Assembly: GCF_901764995.1 (NCBI RefSeq)
Contig: NZ_CABFKI010000004.1
Coordinates: 62,001 to 126,000, forward strand
Length of the DNA stretch: 64,000 nucleotides
Source of the DNA: Actinobacillus porcinus
Lineage (GTDB): Bacteria; Pseudomonadota; Gammaproteobacteria; Enterobacterales; Pasteurellaceae
Direction: 5' to 3'
Part shown: in pieces, positions 1 to 11,830 of the stretch
Layout of the letters: each line of letters begins with the position of its first letter
Numbering within the stretch: position 1 is the first letter of the stretch
Made by a program: the position numbers and the translations under genes
Notes under the pieces: model-generated
Database searches by the model: none
Seen by the model: the letters and a program-made list of their open reading frames with translations, nothing else
What the model was told of the DNA's origin: nothing

Positions 1-250
1 CAATTGCATTAATACTACTATTTGTCCAACCATCCGCTCCGGTATTCATTGGCAAATAAATCGCGGTTACCTCAGGATATTTATCCAAAATGGCTTTCGC
101 ATCTGCACGAAATTGCTCACCGTCTACAAATACATAATGTTTACAAGGGTAAGTTTGTGCTTTCACACTCAAAATCGCGCGTTCAAGCTGCGCCCGACCA
201 ATGGTGGAGGTAATCACCGCTACGGATAATGTTTGATTCGCTGTTTGCAT
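1..250 (-). CDS. Glycosyltransferase family 2, N-terminal part (runs off the left edge)
   Basis: The minus strand reads from an ATG at 250 to the window edge without a stop, giving 83 residues. The start reads MQTANQTLSVAVITSTIGR, then ERAILSVKAQTYPCKHYVFVD. This is the beginning of a GT-A fold glycosyltransferase of family 2: beta-strand VAVIT, then the nucleotide-binding region with an aromatic-Val-Asp (YVFVD) strand. Such enzymes add sugars to lipooligosaccharide or capsule in the cytoplasm of Pasteurellaceae. The donor, acceptor and exact role cannot be read from the fragment. It lies downstream of serS on the same strand, separated by the serS terminator, so it probably has its own promoter in 251-400. 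Confidence 0.7.
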   Translation of the reverse strand, partial: MQTANQTLSVAVITSTIGRAQLERAILSVKAQTYPCKHYVFVDGEQFRADAKAILDKYPEVTAIYLPMNTGADGWTNSSINAI

Positions 251-403
251 AACTTTTTTATCTCTTGAATGGTCAAATAAAGTGGGCAAATTATCACAGT
301 TATGGGGGATAAATGCAAACGGCACACCAGGATTATCTTTGTTCTTGTGACAATTATTGCATGGCGAATAAGGTCTGTTTATCTTGTAACCCTATAAAAA
401 CAA

Positions 404-430
404 CAAAGGCGAACGCTCAGGTTCGCCTTT
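404..430 (-). terminator. Rho-independent terminator after serS
   Basis: A perfect 10-bp stem, AAAGGCGAAC (405-414) with GTTCGCCTTT (421-430), closes a 6-base loop. On the minus strand it is followed by a T-rich stretch (TTTGTTGTTTTTA). It lies 17 bases past the serS stop. Between it and the glycosyltransferase start (251-396) I see no gene. Confidence 0.85.
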
Positions 431-446
431 AATATCAATGGATAGC

Positions 447-1775
<1,329 letters not shown>

Positions 1776-1826
1776 TTAACGTGAATTCAGGGAAAAATAC
1801 AGCAGTACTACTCACACTAAATATGT

Positions 1827-3170
1827 CTATTTTTTCCACCGCACTTTATCACTCAATTTATCTTGCTCCCTTAGCCAATCTAATTTTTCTTTGATTTTAA
1901 TTTCCATTCCGCGATTGGTGGGGAAATAAAATTGCGTGTCTTTTAGTGCTTCAGGGAAATAATTTTCACCGGCGGCGTAAGCATTGGGTTCATCGTGAGC
2001 ATAGCGATACTCTACATGATTACCAAGTTCTTTTAACAGCTGCGTTGGGGCATTGGTTAAATGGCGCGGTACATCATAATCAGGGGCTTGTTTGGCAAGA
2101 GCTTTGGCGGCATTAAACGCGTTATACACCGCATTACTTTTAGGTGCTACGGCAAGATAAACAATGGCTTGCGCAATGGCGCGCTCCCCTTCTGCCGCAC
2201 CTACACGCGTAAAACAATCCCAAGCGGCTAACGCCACTTGCATCGCGCGCGGATCCGCATTGCCAATATCTTCTGATGCAATGGCAAGCAAACGGCGAGC
2301 AACATAAAGCGGATCACCGCCTGCAGTAATAATTCGAGCATACCAATATAAGGCGGCATCAGGGGCTGAACCTCGAATGGATTTATGGACGGCTGAAATC
2401 AAATCATAAAAACGATCGCCCCCTTTATCAAAGCGCGCTTGACGTTCGCCCAGCACTTCGGTTAACAAAGCGCGGTCAATTCTTTTGCCGTTTTCGCTCT
2501 CTTCTGCCATATCCACCATTAATTCAAGGCAGTTCAAGGCAAGGCGAGCATCGCCATTCACATAATCCGCCAAATAGGCTAATAAATCTGCTTCAAAATC
2601 CAACCGCACTTCACCCAAGCCACGCGTTTTATCCGTAATCGCTTGTTGTAAAACTGCCTGAATTTCTGCGTTGGTTAAGGATTTTAAAATGTACACGCGC
2701 GCCCGAGATAATAAGGCGTTATTCAATTCAAAAGAGGGATTTTCCGTTGTGGCACCAATAAAAATAATGGTGCCGTCTTCAATATGCGGTAAAAATGCGT
2801 CTTGTTGGCTTTTGTTGAAACGATGAACTTCATCCACAAATAAAATAGTGCGGCGATCGGCTTGGCGATTAAGTTTGGCGCGGTCAATGGCTTCACGAAT
2901 TTCTTTAATACCCGATGTGACCGCTGAAATCCGTTCTACTTCCGCGTTAATTTGATGGGCGATAATTTCCGCTAAGGTCGTTTTCCCTGTTCCCGGAGGT
3001 CCCCAAAAAATCATAGAATGGGCATGCCCAGCTTCAATGGCTTTGCGTAGCGGTTTCCCTAAACCAATTAAATGTTGCTGACCGCAATATTCTTCCAAGG
3101 AACGCGGACGCATACGCGCCGCTAACGGGCGAAAATCATTTTCAGCAAAATCAAACGTCAGATTAGACAT
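1827..3170 (-). CDS. rarA: Replication-associated recombination protein A (AAA+ ATPase)
   Basis: RarA/MgsA is a clamp-loader-like AAA+ ATPase that acts at stalled replication forks. The 447-residue product has Walker [10 protein letters not shown] near residue 55, Walker [12 protein letters not shown], a sensor-1 stretch [10 protein letters not shown] and arginine-finger region LLSRARVY. The C-terminal MgsA domain carries the typical [15 protein letters not shown] and [13 protein letters not shown] segments. It sits between lolA and serS on the same strand. A terminator-like hairpin after lolA (3210-3227) suggests it is at least partly transcribed separately from lolA. Length and motif content are normal. 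Confidence 0.96.
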   Translation of the reverse strand: MSNLTFDFAENDFRPLAARMRPRSLEEYCGQQHLIGLGKPLRKAIEAGHAHSMIFWGPPGTGKTTLAEIIAHQINAEVERISAVTSGIKEIREAIDRAKLNRQADRRTILFVDEVHRFNKSQQDAFLPHIEDGTIIFIGATTENPSFELNNALLSRARVYILKSLTNAEIQAVLQQAITDKTRGLGEVRLDFEADLLAYLADYVNGDARLALNCLELMVDMAEESENGKRIDRALLTEVLGERQARFDKGGDRFYDLISAVHKSIRGSAPDAALYWYARIITAGGDPLYVARRLLAIASEDIGNADPRAMQVALAAWDCFTRVGAAEGERAIAQAIVYLAVAPKSNAVYNAFNAAKALAKQAPDYDVPRHLTNAPTQLLKELGNHVEYRYAHDEPNAYAAGENYFPEALKDTQFYFPTNRGMEIKIKEKLDWLREQDKLSDKVRWKK

Positions 3171-3203
3171 ACATCATTCCTACATCAAGTGACACTAAAA
3201 GAG

Positions 3204-3228
3204 AAAAAAGGGCGCATTTCTACGCCCC
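3204..3228 (-). terminator. Terminator-like hairpin between lolA and rarA
   Basis: On the minus strand a short GGGCG/CGCCC stem (3210-3227) is followed directly by TTTTTTCTCTTTT. It starts about 12 bases past the lolA stop, so it probably ends or attenuates the lrp-ftsK-lolA transcript. Confidence 0.65.
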
Positions 3229-3238
3229 ACAATATCAT

Positions 3239-3868
3239 CTATTTTTTCTTTTTATTACGCTGATCATCAAATTCAGCCCCTTTCGGTACGCTAAATTTAA
3301 AGAGACTATCCGCTAAATCCGCGTTGGTAATGTTACGTAACGCGTATAAATTTGACTGCCCGTCTTTCTCAATGGTACTAAAGCCTTTTAACACGCCATT
3401 GGCATCAATACGAATATCAAATTGCTTAATATTGCTGTTTTTAGCTTTTGGGGTTAACACAAAGGTATCGCTGTTTTGTTGCACATTGTACTGATTCCAG
3501 TGACTGGCTTCATTACTGGTTAACAAGACAAATGGCGTATTATTTACCGCGTCAGCCACCCAATTTGCGGTCACTTGATCAACGAAAGGATCGTAAAACC
3601 AAAGGGTTTTGCCGTCTGCAATAATTTGGGTTTCTTGCGGTGATTTATTATCCATACGGAATAAATTTGGGCGTTTAATTTGAATTTTACCCGAACCGGA
3701 TTGCACTTGTTTACCGTTGGCAGAACTCACGGTTTGATTGAAATCCGCACTAAATACGCTCACTTTCTGTAGGCGGGTTTGTAGCTCACTTGCCGCATCC
3801 GCAAAGGCGAAAGGCGTTGCCATGGCTAAAGTAAAAAGTGCGGTGAATTTTTTAATTGTTTTTTGCAT
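3239..3868 (-). CDS. lolA: Outer-membrane lipoprotein carrier protein LolA
   Basis: LolA is the periplasmic chaperone that takes lipoproteins from the LolCDE transporter and hands them to LolB at the outer membrane. The 209-residue protein begins with a Sec signal peptide ([20 protein letters not shown], cleavage near AFA-DA). The mature part matches Lol[37 protein letters not shown] and [17 protein letters not shown]. The signal peptide contains an uptake signal read as FTAL. A good AAGGAAA ribosome-binding site precedes the ATG. Its partner lolB lies in this window at 26236. ftsK ends 11 bases upstream. Confidence 0.96.
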   Translation of the reverse strand: MQKTIKKFTALFTLAMATPFAFADAASELQTRLQKVSVFSADFNQTVSSANGKQVQSGSGKIQIKRPNLFRMDNKSPQETQIIADGKTLWFYDPFVDQVTANWVADAVNNTPFVLLTSNEASHWNQYNVQQNSDTFVLTPKAKNSNIKQFDIRIDANGVLKGFSTIEKDGQSNLYALRNITNADLADSLFKFSVPKGAEFDDQRNKKKK

Positions 3869-3879
3869 TTGAGTTTCCT

Positions 3880-6600
3880 TTAATATTCCGATGTATTGCG
3901 AACCAGTAGTTCACGTTTACCGTTACGCATTTCAGAGACAATCCCCTGTTCTTCCATTTGATCCATAATGTTGGCTGCACGGTTAAAACCAATTTTGAGA
4001 CGGCGCTGAATAAAAGAGGTTGATGTCATTCCTGTACTGCTCACCACTTCCACTGCTTTATCAAATAAAGGATCGAGTTCATCACTGTCGCCTGCATAGC
4101 CTGCATCATCAGCACTCACCTCTTCATCGTCACCAACACTTTCCAATATCGCTGAAATGTAATTTGGCTTACCGCGCGCGCGCCAATCATCCGCCACACG
4201 GTTTACTTCATCATCGGTCATAAATGCACCATGTACGCGCATTAATTCCGTAGTACCGTTGGCTAAATACAGCATATCACCGCGCCCTAACAAGGCTTCT
4301 GCCCCATTTTGGTCTAAAATAGTGCGCGAGTCATTGCGTTGCACAACCGTAAAAGCAATACGGCTTGGGATATTGGATTTAATTAACCCCGTAATCACAT
4401 CCACAGAAGGACGCTGTGTAGCGAGAATCACATGAATACCCACCGCTCGTGCTTTTTGCGTCAAGCGAGCAATTAACTCTTCAATTTGCTTACCCGCCAC
4501 CATCATCAAATCGGCAAATTCATCCACAATCACCACAATATAATTCATTCGCCCTAAATGTGGCGCAGTGGAATCCATGCTATCGGACGGTTTCCAAAGC
4601 GGATCAGGAATACCGTAGCCTTCCGCTTTTAATTCATCAATTTTGTCGTTAAATCCTTCAATATTACGCACGCGAACCTGTGCCAATAATTGATAGCGGC
4701 GTTCCATTTCTTCCACGCACCAACGCAGTGCATTCGCCGCTTTTCTCATATCCGTCACCACTTCCGTTAATAAATGCGGAATATCGTTATACACAGACAA
4801 TTCAACCACTTTCGGGTCAATCATAATAAATTTTACGTCTTCCGGTTTGACACGATACAACAGGCTCAAAATCATAGTATTGATCCCAACGGATTTGCCT
4901 GATCCCGTTGAACCCGCCACTAATAAATGTGGTGTTTTGGCTAAATCAATCACCACCGCTTTGCCCGAAATATCTTTCCCCAATGCCATTGGCAACAACG
5001 CCTTAGAATTGCGGAACTCTTCACTATCTAATACATCACGCAAGTACACCGTTTGGCGTTTTGCATTAGGGGTTTCAATACCGATATAAGGTTTTCCGGG
5101 AATGGTTTCTGCCACCCGAATCGCCTTAAAGGTTAACGCACGGGCTAAGTCCGTATCAATACTAGTCACTTTGGACGCTTTAACCCCCGGCTGTAATTCT
5201 AATTCATAACGCGTTACAACCGGCCCCACCAATACATCTCGCACTTCCGCTTTTACATTAAAGTTACGTAACTGCGCTTCAATTCGGCGCGAAGTATGTT
5301 GTAATTCTTCCGGCGTAATATCATGAGTTTGGGTTGAATGTTGATCCAACAAATCCAAGGTTGGCATTGCTGTGGTCGGTTTTTCCGTAGATTTCGGGCT
5401 ACCAAACATTTCTATCACCTTATCCACGGAAATAGAACGCAACCCATTCTGTTCGGGTTTAGGATGATTCTCGGTTTCTAACGCGATCCCCATTTCTTGC
5501 GCTTGCTTTTGGCGCATATTTTCGCGTTCTGCTTCTTGTGCCGCAAATGCTGTCGCTAAATGCCCTAACTCATCATCCTTATCAAGAGAAAGCTCATCTG
5601 CGCTTGTTTCTACGGGGAAAATCGGTTTAGGTGCTAATTTCACCTCGGGCATACGTGGTGTATCCGTTAAATCGTCTTCAAAACCCACCGCACTTTCTGC
5701 CGTTGAAAGAGAAATAGGCATTTCAGGCTCAACTTTTGGCAGACTTACGCTGGCAATACTCACTTCGGGCAATTTTTCTGATGTTTCAACCTGATATTCA
5801 CCCAAAGAAGAAACATCATCATTATCATCACTTTCATAAATTGGGCTAGGCGATGCTTGTGTTTGAACCGAATTTAACCCTTCAATATTGATATTTAACT
5901 GCTCTGCCTGTTCAGCTTGGCTCTCTAAGGTTTGTTGCCATGGCGCAATCGGTTTTTCAATATCTTGAGTTTCTACGCTTTCCTGAGAGACAACCGCATC
6001 ATTTTGCTCAATTTGTTTTTCTTCAGATTCATTTTGAACCGTTAACCAATGATAAAATTTTACAATCAAACGGATTAGCGACGCACCCGAGCAAAAAATA
6101 AAACCAATGATGCTTGTAATAAAAGCAAATAATAAAACCCCAAATTGACCTAGTGTTGGAAATAGGTGTTGCACCAAACTGCCACCAACTACCCCACCGG
6201 CAAGATGATAATTGTCGCTATCAAGCAATAAAGAACAAAGCGATGTCAATCCCAGCATTAACATTACAAAACCAAACATACGCAAGCTAAAACGCGTCCA
6301 TGTTAGGCTATCAACGCGCTTTGTACGAATAAAATAAATTGGTGCAATACAAATTAGGAAAGGCAGGATATTTCCAACTTTACCAAAAAAGACAAAAAAG
6401 AGATCCATCACCCAAGCACCTAATTTGCCTGACTTATTAATCACTTCTGTTTGATAAGTCGAAACAGACCAAGCACTATCAATAGGACTATAACTTGACC
6501 AAGCAATAATCAAATAGAACCCAAAAAGTGCGGTCAATCCAAATAAAAATTCAACAAAATAATGTTGAGGCGTAAAGCCACTTGTTAATTTTTTAATCAT
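3880..6600 (-). CDS. ftsK: DNA translocase FtsK
   Basis: FtsK couples division to chromosome segregation: its N-terminus sits in the septum and its C-terminal motor pumps DNA toward dif and activates XerCD. The 906-residue protein has about four N-terminal membrane segments (residues 15-190), a charged Gln/Glu/Pro linker to about residue 430, and the RecA-like motor with Walker [14 protein letters not shown] (about residue 565) and Walker [12 protein letters not shown]. The C-terminal winged-helix gamma domain ([19 protein letters not shown]) reads KOPS motifs. The linker is much shorter than in E. coli (whole protein about 1330 residues) but usual for Pasteurellaceae. It lies 12 bases downstream of lrp, so the two are probably cotranscribed. 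Confidence 0.97.
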   Translation of the reverse strand: MIKKLTSGFTPQHYFVEFLFGLTALFGFYLIIAWSSYSPIDSAWSVSTYQTEVINKSGKLGAWVMDLFFVFFGKVGNILPFLICIAPIYFIRTKRVDSLTWTRFSLRMFGFVMLMLGLTSLCSLLLDSDNYHLAGGVVGGSLVQHLFPTLGQFGVLLFAFITSIIGFIFCSGASLIRLIVKFYHWLTVQNESEEKQIEQNDAVVSQESVETQDIEKPIAPWQQTLESQAEQAEQLNINIEGLNSVQTQASPSPIYESDDNDDVSSLGEYQVETSEKLPEVSIASVSLPKVEPEMPISLSTAESAVGFEDDLTDTPRMPEVKLAPKPIFPVETSADELSLDKDDELGHLATAFAAQEAERENMRQKQAQEMGIALETENHPKPEQNGLRSISVDKVIEMFGSPKSTEKPTTAMPTLDLLDQHSTQTHDITPEELQHTSRRIEAQLRNFNVKAEVRDVLVGPVVTRYELELQPGVKASKVTSIDTDLARALTFKAIRVAETIPGKPYIGIETPNAKRQTVYLRDVLDSEEFRNSKALLPMALGKDISGKAVVIDLAKTPHLLVAGSTGSGKSVGINTMILSLLYRVKPEDVKFIMIDPKVVELSVYNDIPHLLTEVVTDMRKAANALRWCVEEMERRYQLLAQVRVRNIEGFNDKIDELKAEGYGIPDPLWKPSDSMDSTAPHLGRMNYIVVIVDEFADLMMVAGKQIEELIARLTQKARAVGIHVILATQRPSVDVITGLIKSNIPSRIAFTVVQRNDSRTILDQNGAEALLGRGDMLYLANGTTELMRVHGAFMTDDEVNRVADDWRARGKPNYISAILESVGDDEEVSADDAGYAGDSDELDPLFDKAVEVVSSTGMTSTSFIQRRLKIGFNRAANIMDQMEEQGIVSEMRNGKRELLVRNTSEY

Positions 6601-6612
6601 TCTATGTGAGCG

Positions 6613-7104
6613 TTATTTTAATTGTAAAAAATTGGTTTGTTTGACTTCTTCCATCACGACATAAGTACGCGTATCGTTCACCCCCGGCAAACGTAATAAA
6701 GTCGTTCCGAGTAACTTACGATATGCTGCCATATCCGCCACGCGTGTTTTCAACAAATAATCAAAATCCCCTGAAACCAAATGACATTCCTGAATTTCAT
6801 CTAAAGCCTGCACAGCCGCATTAAATTCTTCAAACACATCGGGTTTACCTCGAATTAAGGTAATTTCCACAATAACAAGTAGCGGCGCATTCAATAATTC
6901 AGGATTAAGCAACGCGCGATAACCTGTAATCACCCCCTGTTTTTCAAGACGTTTTACACGCTCCAAACAAGGCGTGGGCGACAAACCGACTTTTTTTGAT
7001 AAATCAATATTTGAGATTTTGCCATTACGTTGTAATTCGTTCAAAATTTTGACATCAATGGCATCAAGGGCTTTAGGCAATTTTTTATCCACAAAATTCA
7101 CCAT
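6613..7104 (-). CDS. lrp: Leucine-responsive regulatory protein
   Basis: Lrp is a global feast/famine transcription factor that binds DNA as octamers or hexadecamers and responds to leucine. The 163-residue product has the AsnC-type helix-turn-helix (DVKILNELQRNGKISNIDLS, then LSPTPCLERVKRLE) followed by the ligand-binding RAM domain (HLVSGDFDYLLKTRV). It has an N-terminal extension of about ten residues and the start has no strong ribosome-binding site, so the true start could be slightly downstream. It precedes ftsK by 12 bases, as in E. coli where lrp lies next to ftsK. Confidence 0.93.
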   Translation of the reverse strand: MVNFVDKKLPKALDAIDVKILNELQRNGKISNIDLSKKVGLSPTPCLERVKRLEKQGVITGYRALLNPELLNAPLLVIVEITLIRGKPDVFEEFNAAVQALDEIQECHLVSGDFDYLLKTRVADMAAYRKLLGTTLLRLPGVNDTRTYVVMEEVKQTNFLQLK

Positions 7105-7189
7105 ATGGAAGAATAAAATTCTGCAAATTGTAGCGTATTTTTAAAAGAATGGCTATTTTGCATTAAAGTTCGCCATTCTCTGCTATCCC

Positions 7190-7216
7190 AAAGTGTGGAG
7201 AAATTCCCCGCACTTT
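7190..7216 (-). terminator. Imperfect uptake-signal hairpin after radA
   Basis: AAAGTGTGGAG (7190-7200) pairs imperfectly with the following CCCCGCACTTT (7206-7216). The stem contains variant uptake signals, as is common at Pasteurellaceae gene ends. It lies just past the radA stop on the minus strand but has a poor T-tract. The rest of 7105-7220 should hold the lrp promoter. Confidence 0.5.
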
Positions 7217-7220
7217 TCCG

Positions 7221-8600
7221 CTATAACTCATCCAACACATTCAACGCATCAGCCAATTTCTTCACCATATAAACCCGCATGTTTTCCACCGCGCTTTTGG
7301 GCTTGTTACCAAAAGGCACGATAGCGCGTTTAAAACCATGTTTAGCCGCTTCGGAAATGCGTTCTTGACCGCTGGGAACCGGGCGGATTTCCCCGCCTAG
7401 CCCCACTTCGCCAAAAATCACTAAATCCTGTGGCAACGGGCGGTTTCTGAAACTGGAAATTAATGCCAATAATAAGGCTAAATCTGCACTGGTTTCTGTG
7501 ACTTTAACGCCACCAACCACATTGACAAACACATCCTGATCGGACATTTGCAAACCGCCGTGGCGATGTAACACGGCTAATAACAAGGCAAGGCGATTTT
7601 GCTCCAACCCCACAGCAACGCGGCGTGGATTTGCCAACATGGAATGATCCACCAAGGCTTGAATTTCCACCAACAACGGACGGGTTCCTTCCCACAGCAC
7701 CATGACCGAACTGCCTGAAGTTAATTCATCGCCACGGCTTAGGAAAATGGCAGACGGATTTTTCACTTCGCGCAAACCTTGTTCCGTCATGGCAAAAACC
7801 CCTAATTCGTTCACCGCGCCAAAACGGTTTTTATGGGAACGCAAAGTACGAAAACGACTGTCGGCTTCCCCTTCCAGCAACAAAGAACAGTCAATGGCAT
7901 GTTCTAATACTTTCGGGCCTGCTAAAGTACCATCTTTAGTGACATGCCCCACCATAATAATCGCCACTTGGCGCGTTTTGGCATAACGGGTTAGAAAAGA
8001 CGCACATTCACGCACTTGTGCCACCGACCCCGGTGACGATTGAATATCGGACAAATGCATAACTTGAATGGAATCGATAACAATAATTTGTGGTTTCAGT
8101 TGATCCGCTAAATGGCAAATTTGTTCCACGGAGGTTTCCGATAACATCTGCAATCTGTCGGCAGGTAAATTCAAACGATTGGCGCGCATCGCCACCTGCT
8201 GCAAGCTTTCTTCCCCCGTCACATAAAGTGCGGTCATATTTTGCGCCAATCCGCACATCACTTGTAACAATAAAGTGGATTTCCCTGCGCCTGGATGGCC
8301 GCCGATTAAAATCGCAGAACCCGGCACAATACCACCACCCAGCACACGATCCAGCTCCTTAAAACCGCTGGTAAAACGCGGTGTCTCTTGTAAGCTAATT
8401 TCCGCGAGCGTTTGAATTTTCGCTTGAGTTTCCCCCGCATAACCACTAAAACGATCATTTTTCGGTGCGGATTTTGCTGAAATCATCCGCACTTCGCTAA
8501 TGGTATTCCAGGCTTTACAAGCGGAACATTGCCCTTGCCAACGGGCATATTCCGCGCCACAATCGTTACAAACATAGGCCGTTTTTGGGGCTTTTGCCAT
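7221..8600 (-). CDS. radA: DNA repair protein RadA (Sms)
   Basis: RadA is a RecA-like DnaB-type helicase that promotes branch migration during recombination and natural transformation. The 459-residue protein has a C4 zinc finger (Cys11, Cys14, Cys25, Cys28 in CNDCGAEYARWQGQCSAC), Walker A GGHPGAGKST near residue 100, Walker B IIVIDSIQ, the RadA-specific KNRFG motif, and a C-terminal Lon-protease-like domain without the catalytic Ser-Lys pair. It starts one base after the ygiF stop, so the two form an operon. A link to transformation fits a naturally competent family. Confidence 0.96.
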   Translation of the reverse strand: MAKAPKTAYVCNDCGAEYARWQGQCSACKAWNTISEVRMISAKSAPKNDRFSGYAGETQAKIQTLAEISLQETPRFTSGFKELDRVLGGGIVPGSAILIGGHPGAGKSTLLLQVMCGLAQNMTALYVTGEESLQQVAMRANRLNLPADRLQMLSETSVEQICHLADQLKPQIIVIDSIQVMHLSDIQSSPGSVAQVRECASFLTRYAKTRQVAIIMVGHVTKDGTLAGPKVLEHAIDCSLLLEGEADSRFRTLRSHKNRFGAVNELGVFAMTEQGLREVKNPSAIFLSRGDELTSGSSVMVLWEGTRPLLVEIQALVDHSMLANPRRVAVGLEQNRLALLLAVLHRHGGLQMSDQDVFVNVVGGVKVTETSADLALLLALISSFRNRPLPQDLVIFGEVGLGGEIRPVPSGQERISEAAKHGFKRAIVPFGNKPKSAVENMRVYMVKKLADALNVLDEL

Positions 8601-8601
8601 C

Positions 8602-9645
8602 TTATTCCACCGTCAACTTAATCAAATTAATCATACGTTTCACATATTGCCCTTGATGCAACAAATTCTCGAGTTTCCCCATTGCTAAGGCATTGTCTTT
8701 GGTTTCGCTGTGCAAGCGAATAATGTCACGAATTTTTTCAAACAGCCATTCGTTACTCTCCGTCAATGCCAGCAACATTTGCTCATCCAATTGTCTTTGT
8801 TGAACCGCGGCATGCAACAATTTTTTGGCTTCAACATAATAATTGGCTAGATTGAAAAACGCCCCGATACGCTCTACGGTACGCATAAAATCTTGGGCGA
8901 AATAGCTTGCACCCAATAATAAGGTTTCTTCGATCAGCTGTTGTTCATCATTAAAAAGCGCGGTCAAAATTTCCTGTGGATTTGAACTTTGCTGTTCAAT
9001 AGCTAAAAAACTACGCCATTTTTCTAGCCAATCCGTCAACGGTGGCAATTCGCCTTTAGCAAGTTGATAACCGCGTTTTGCTTTGCTTGCCGAACTTAAA
9101 CGAACCCCATCCGTTAAGGTTAAGTTTTCCACTAACGCCAACAAATCCGCCAACTCACCACGTTTTAATTCAAATTCCACTTCGCAAATGGGTTCAACAT
9201 TTCCCGTCGCTTTAATTTCACCACGATCTAAGGCAATTTCAATTTCCGTGTCTTTACCACATTCAATCACCCAAGATTGACGTTCAAAATCGGTACTAAA
9301 AATTGGCGTTAAAGCCAAATCAGCAGGAAACTTGAACTCCGTTAAGCTATTTAGCATTGTGACATCGGGCATGGCATTTTCCAGCGGAAAATTATACTCG
9401 GGGCGAATATGCAATCCCCCTGTCACTTTTCCGTCTGTTTTTAATGTCATCTGAAACACATCATTTTCCGACCGCACTCTTAACCCCATTTTTTGTTTGG
9501 CGAAAAATCCGTCTTGTGTATCGTAATAGGTATTTCCTAAAAAAGATCCTTTTTGTTCAATAATATGAAAATCTGTCAAAGACTGGGCAAGCGTTTCTGC
9601 AAAAACAGGTGTGACTGCAAGTTTTAATTCAACTTCATGAGACAT
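8602..9645 (-). CDS. ygiF: CYTH domain protein, probable inorganic triphosphatase
   Basis: The product is 347 residues if translation begins at the ATG at 9645. That start gives the family N-terminus MSHEVELKLAV and has AAGGAAA upstream; an upstream in-frame ATG (9678) would add an unconserved leader. EVELKLAV and the EIEIALDRGEI and EVEFELKRG strands are acidic and basic elements of the CYTH tunnel fold, which binds triphosphate and divalent metal. E. coli YgiF hydrolyses inorganic triphosphate. The C-terminal half (about residues 210-347) is helical like a CHAD domain, but shortened. It is coupled to radA by a one-base gap. Confidence 0.85.
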   Translation of the reverse strand: MSHEVELKLAVTPVFAETLAQSLTDFHIIEQKGSFLGNTYYDTQDGFFAKQKMGLRVRSENDVFQMTLKTDGKVTGGLHIRPEYNFPLENAMPDVTMLNSLTEFKFPADLALTPIFSTDFERQSWVIECGKDTEIEIALDRGEIKATGNVEPICEVEFELKRGELADLLALVENLTLTDGVRLSSASKAKRGYQLAKGELPPLTDWLEKWRSFLAIEQQSSNPQEILTALFNDEQQLIEETLLLGASYFAQDFMRTVERIGAFFNLANYYVEAKKLLHAAVQQRQLDEQMLLALTESNEWLFEKIRDIIRLHSETKDNALAMGKLENLLHQGQYVKRMINLIKLTVE

Positions 9646-9771
9646 TGATGATAATTTCCTTATAAATTCTGACCGCACTTTGTGCGAAAACTGAAGATTG
9701 TGGCGATATTATAATTTAAAGCGTGAATTTTCTCTAACAATAAGATAATATGCGCGAAGTTTTGGGCATTG

Positions 9772-9789
9772 CCGACATATTGCCGACAT
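9772..9789 (+). promoter_or_regulatory. Candidate PhoB box upstream of the phosphate-transport genes
   Basis: CCGACAT-ATTG-CCGACAT is a direct repeat with an 11-base period. PHO boxes are two 7-mers (consensus CTGTCAT) separated by 4 bases. Each 7-mer here matches 5 of 7, and the spacing is exact. It lies about 70 bases before the DUF47-pit operon. Proposed from sequence shape and context only. Confidence 0.4.
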
Positions 9790-9857
9790 ATTGTTGTGCA
9801 GTGCCTATCACGCCAAGCAATTGGTATTATTTTATCAACCCCATTTAGGAGTTAATT

Positions 9858-10538
9858 ATGGCGATGAATAACTTTCTCGGATTATTTGCCCATTCCCCAT
9901 TAAAACCATTACAAAAGCACTCAGATAAAGTGACAGAAGCTTGTACATTATTGGTTCCCTTTATCGATGCTGTTTTTGAAGATGATTGGGAAAAAGCGGA
10001 AGAAGCCCGTTTACGTATTGTAGATATGGAACACCGCGCCGACAAATTAAAACGTGAAATTCGCTTAAAATTACCACGCGGATTATTCTTACCGATCGAC
10101 CGAACCGATTTGCTCGAACTTGTGACCCAACAAGATAAACTGGCAAACTATGCAAAAGATATTGCAGGACGTATGGTAAGCCGTCAATTCCCTATTCCTA
10201 CTGAACTACAGGATGCCTTTAAATCCTTTGTTTGTCGTAGTATTGATGCGGCATTGCAAGCGAACAAAATCACACGCGAAATGGACGAGTTATTAGAAAC
10301 CGGTTTTAAAGGCCGTGAACTCACGCTTGTTAACAATATGATCAATACCCTTGATGACATTGAAGATGACACGGATAAAATGCAAATCGAATTACGCCGT
10401 GAATTGCGTAAAATCGAAGATCGCTATAATCCAATCGATGTGATTTCATTATATAAAACCTTTGAATGGATTGGCGTACTCGCTGACCAAGCACAACGTA
10501 TTGGCTCGCGTATTGAGTTAATGCTTGCTCGTTCATAA
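9858..10538 (+). CDS. DUF47/PhoU-like phosphate transport regulator (TIGR00153 type)
   Basis: A 226-residue cytoplasmic all-helical protein, MAMNNFLGLFAHSPLKPLQKH. It belongs to the DUF47 family, related to PhoU, with acidic metal-binding repeats (EEARLRIVDMEHRADKLKREIR and DDIEDDTDKMQIELRRELR). The family is almost always encoded next to a Pit permease and thought to modulate it. pit begins 25 bases downstream, so they form an operon. AGGAG sits 7 bases before the ATG. Function is inferred from family and neighbourhood. Confidence 0.88.
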   Translation: MAMNNFLGLFAHSPLKPLQKHSDKVTEACTLLVPFIDAVFEDDWEKAEEARLRIVDMEHRADKLKREIRLKLPRGLFLPIDRTDLLELVTQQDKLANYAKDIAGRMVSRQFPIPTELQDAFKSFVCRSIDAALQANKITREMDELLETGFKGRELTLVNNMINTLDDIEDDTDKMQIELRRELRKIEDRYNPIDVISLYKTFEWIGVLADQAQRIGSRIELMLARS

Positions 10539-10563
10539 TTATCTTTAACATAGGATCTCGACT

Positions 10564-11826
10564 ATGGAAGTATTACAAAATTACGGCACTCTGCTCATTC
10601 TTATTACCGCGGCATTCGCTTTTTTTATGGCATTTGGTGTAGGGGCGAATGATGTATCAAACGCCATGGGAACCTCGGTAGGTTCCGGGACTATCACCGC
10701 AAAACAAGCTATTGTGATTGCACTGATTTTTGAATGTGCGGGTGCGTATTTAGCGGGTGGTGAAGTCACGGAGACCATTAAAAGCGGTATCATTGATCCC
10801 AATGACTTCATCACTCAGCCTGAAGTATTAGTATTAGGGATGATGTCGGCATTATTTGCTTCCGGTTCTTGGCTATTAATCGCTTCTCGCTGGGGCTGGC
10901 CGGTATCCACAACCCACTCAATTATTGGTGCCATTATCGGTTTTGCTTGCATTACCACTGGTGCCGGTGCCGTGCGTTGGAATGCTATTGGCGGTATTGT
11001 CGGTAGTTGGTTTATTACGCCATTTATCGCAGGTGTATTAGCTTATGGTATTTTCTTAGTTATCCAAAAACTGATTTTTGATACAGAAAACCCACTCCGT
11101 AACGCGCAAAAATTCGGTCCTTATTTTATGGGATTGACGGTATTTATCTTAATTATCGTCACCGTTGCAAAAGGTTTGAAACACGTTGGTTTAAATTTAA
11201 GCACCAAAGAAACCGTATTGATTTCTTTAGGACTGAGTGCAATTTCAGTGGTCATTAGCCATTTCTATTTCCGTAGCAAAAACTTTATCCGCAAAGCGCG
11301 CCAAGGCACCTTTGGCGGCGTAGAACGCGTATTTAGTATGTTAATGCTGATGACTGCTTGTGCCATGGCATTTGCCCACGGTTCAAACGATGTAGCAAAT
11401 GCTATCGGACCATTGGCAGCGGTGGTCACCATTGTAGAAAGTGGCGGTAACATTGCCGCTTCCGCCCCAATGGCTTGGTGGATTTTACCACTGGGTGCCT
11501 TAGGTATTGGCGTTGGCTTAATCGTCATGGGTTATAAAGTAATGGCGACCATTGGTACAGGGATTACGGATTTAACCCCGAGCCGTGGTTTTGCTGCACA
11601 ATTCGCGACTGCGGCAACCGTAGTGGTGGCTTCAGGAACAGGCTTACCGATTTCAACCACTCAAACCTTAGTGGGTGCGGTATTAGGCATCGGTTTAGCT
11701 CGTGGTATTGCGGCGTTAAATTTAAATGTTATCCGTAATATCATTGCATCGTGGGTAGTTACGCTACCGGCCGGTGCGTTCTTTGCTATTGTAATTTATT
11801 ATATTTTAGCGTTAATTTTCCGTTAA
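10564..11826 (+). CDS. pit: Inorganic phosphate transporter, PiT family
   Basis: A 420-residue inner-membrane phosphate/cation symporter. The family hallmark is an internal duplication of the GANDVSNAMGTSVGSG motif (near residue 27) and its counterpart AHGSNDVANAIGPLA (near residue 275). Around these are about ten hydrophobic segments, and a second repeated motif pair WPVSTTHSIIGAIIG / LPISTTQTLVGAVLG. It is cotranscribed with the DUF47 gene. The candidate PhoB box upstream suggests phosphate control. It ends at an inverted uptake-signal terminator five bases past the stop. Confidence 0.94.
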   Translation: MEVLQNYGTLLILITAAFAFFMAFGVGANDVSNAMGTSVGSGTITAKQAIVIALIFECAGAYLAGGEVTETIKSGIIDPNDFITQPEVLVLGMMSALFASGSWLLIASRWGWPVSTTHSIIGAIIGFACITTGAGAVRWNAIGGIVGSWFITPFIAGVLAYGIFLVIQKLIFDTENPLRNAQKFGPYFMGLTVFILIIVTVAKGLKHVGLNLSTKETVLISLGLSAISVVISHFYFRSKNFIRKARQGTFGGVERVFSMLMLMTACAMAFAHGSNDVANAIGPLAAVVTIVESGGNIAASAPMAWWILPLGALGIGVGLIVMGYKVMATIGTGITDLTPSRGFAAQFATAATVVVASGTGLPISTTQTLVGAVLGIGLARGIAALNLNVIRNIIASWVVTLPAGAFFAIVIYYILALIFR

Positions 11827-11830
11827 TTTG

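Noticed and set aside
22-213. Plus-strand 63-residue open frame at the left edge
   Set aside because: It is the antisense shadow of the glycosyltransferase fragment, which reads well on the minus strand.
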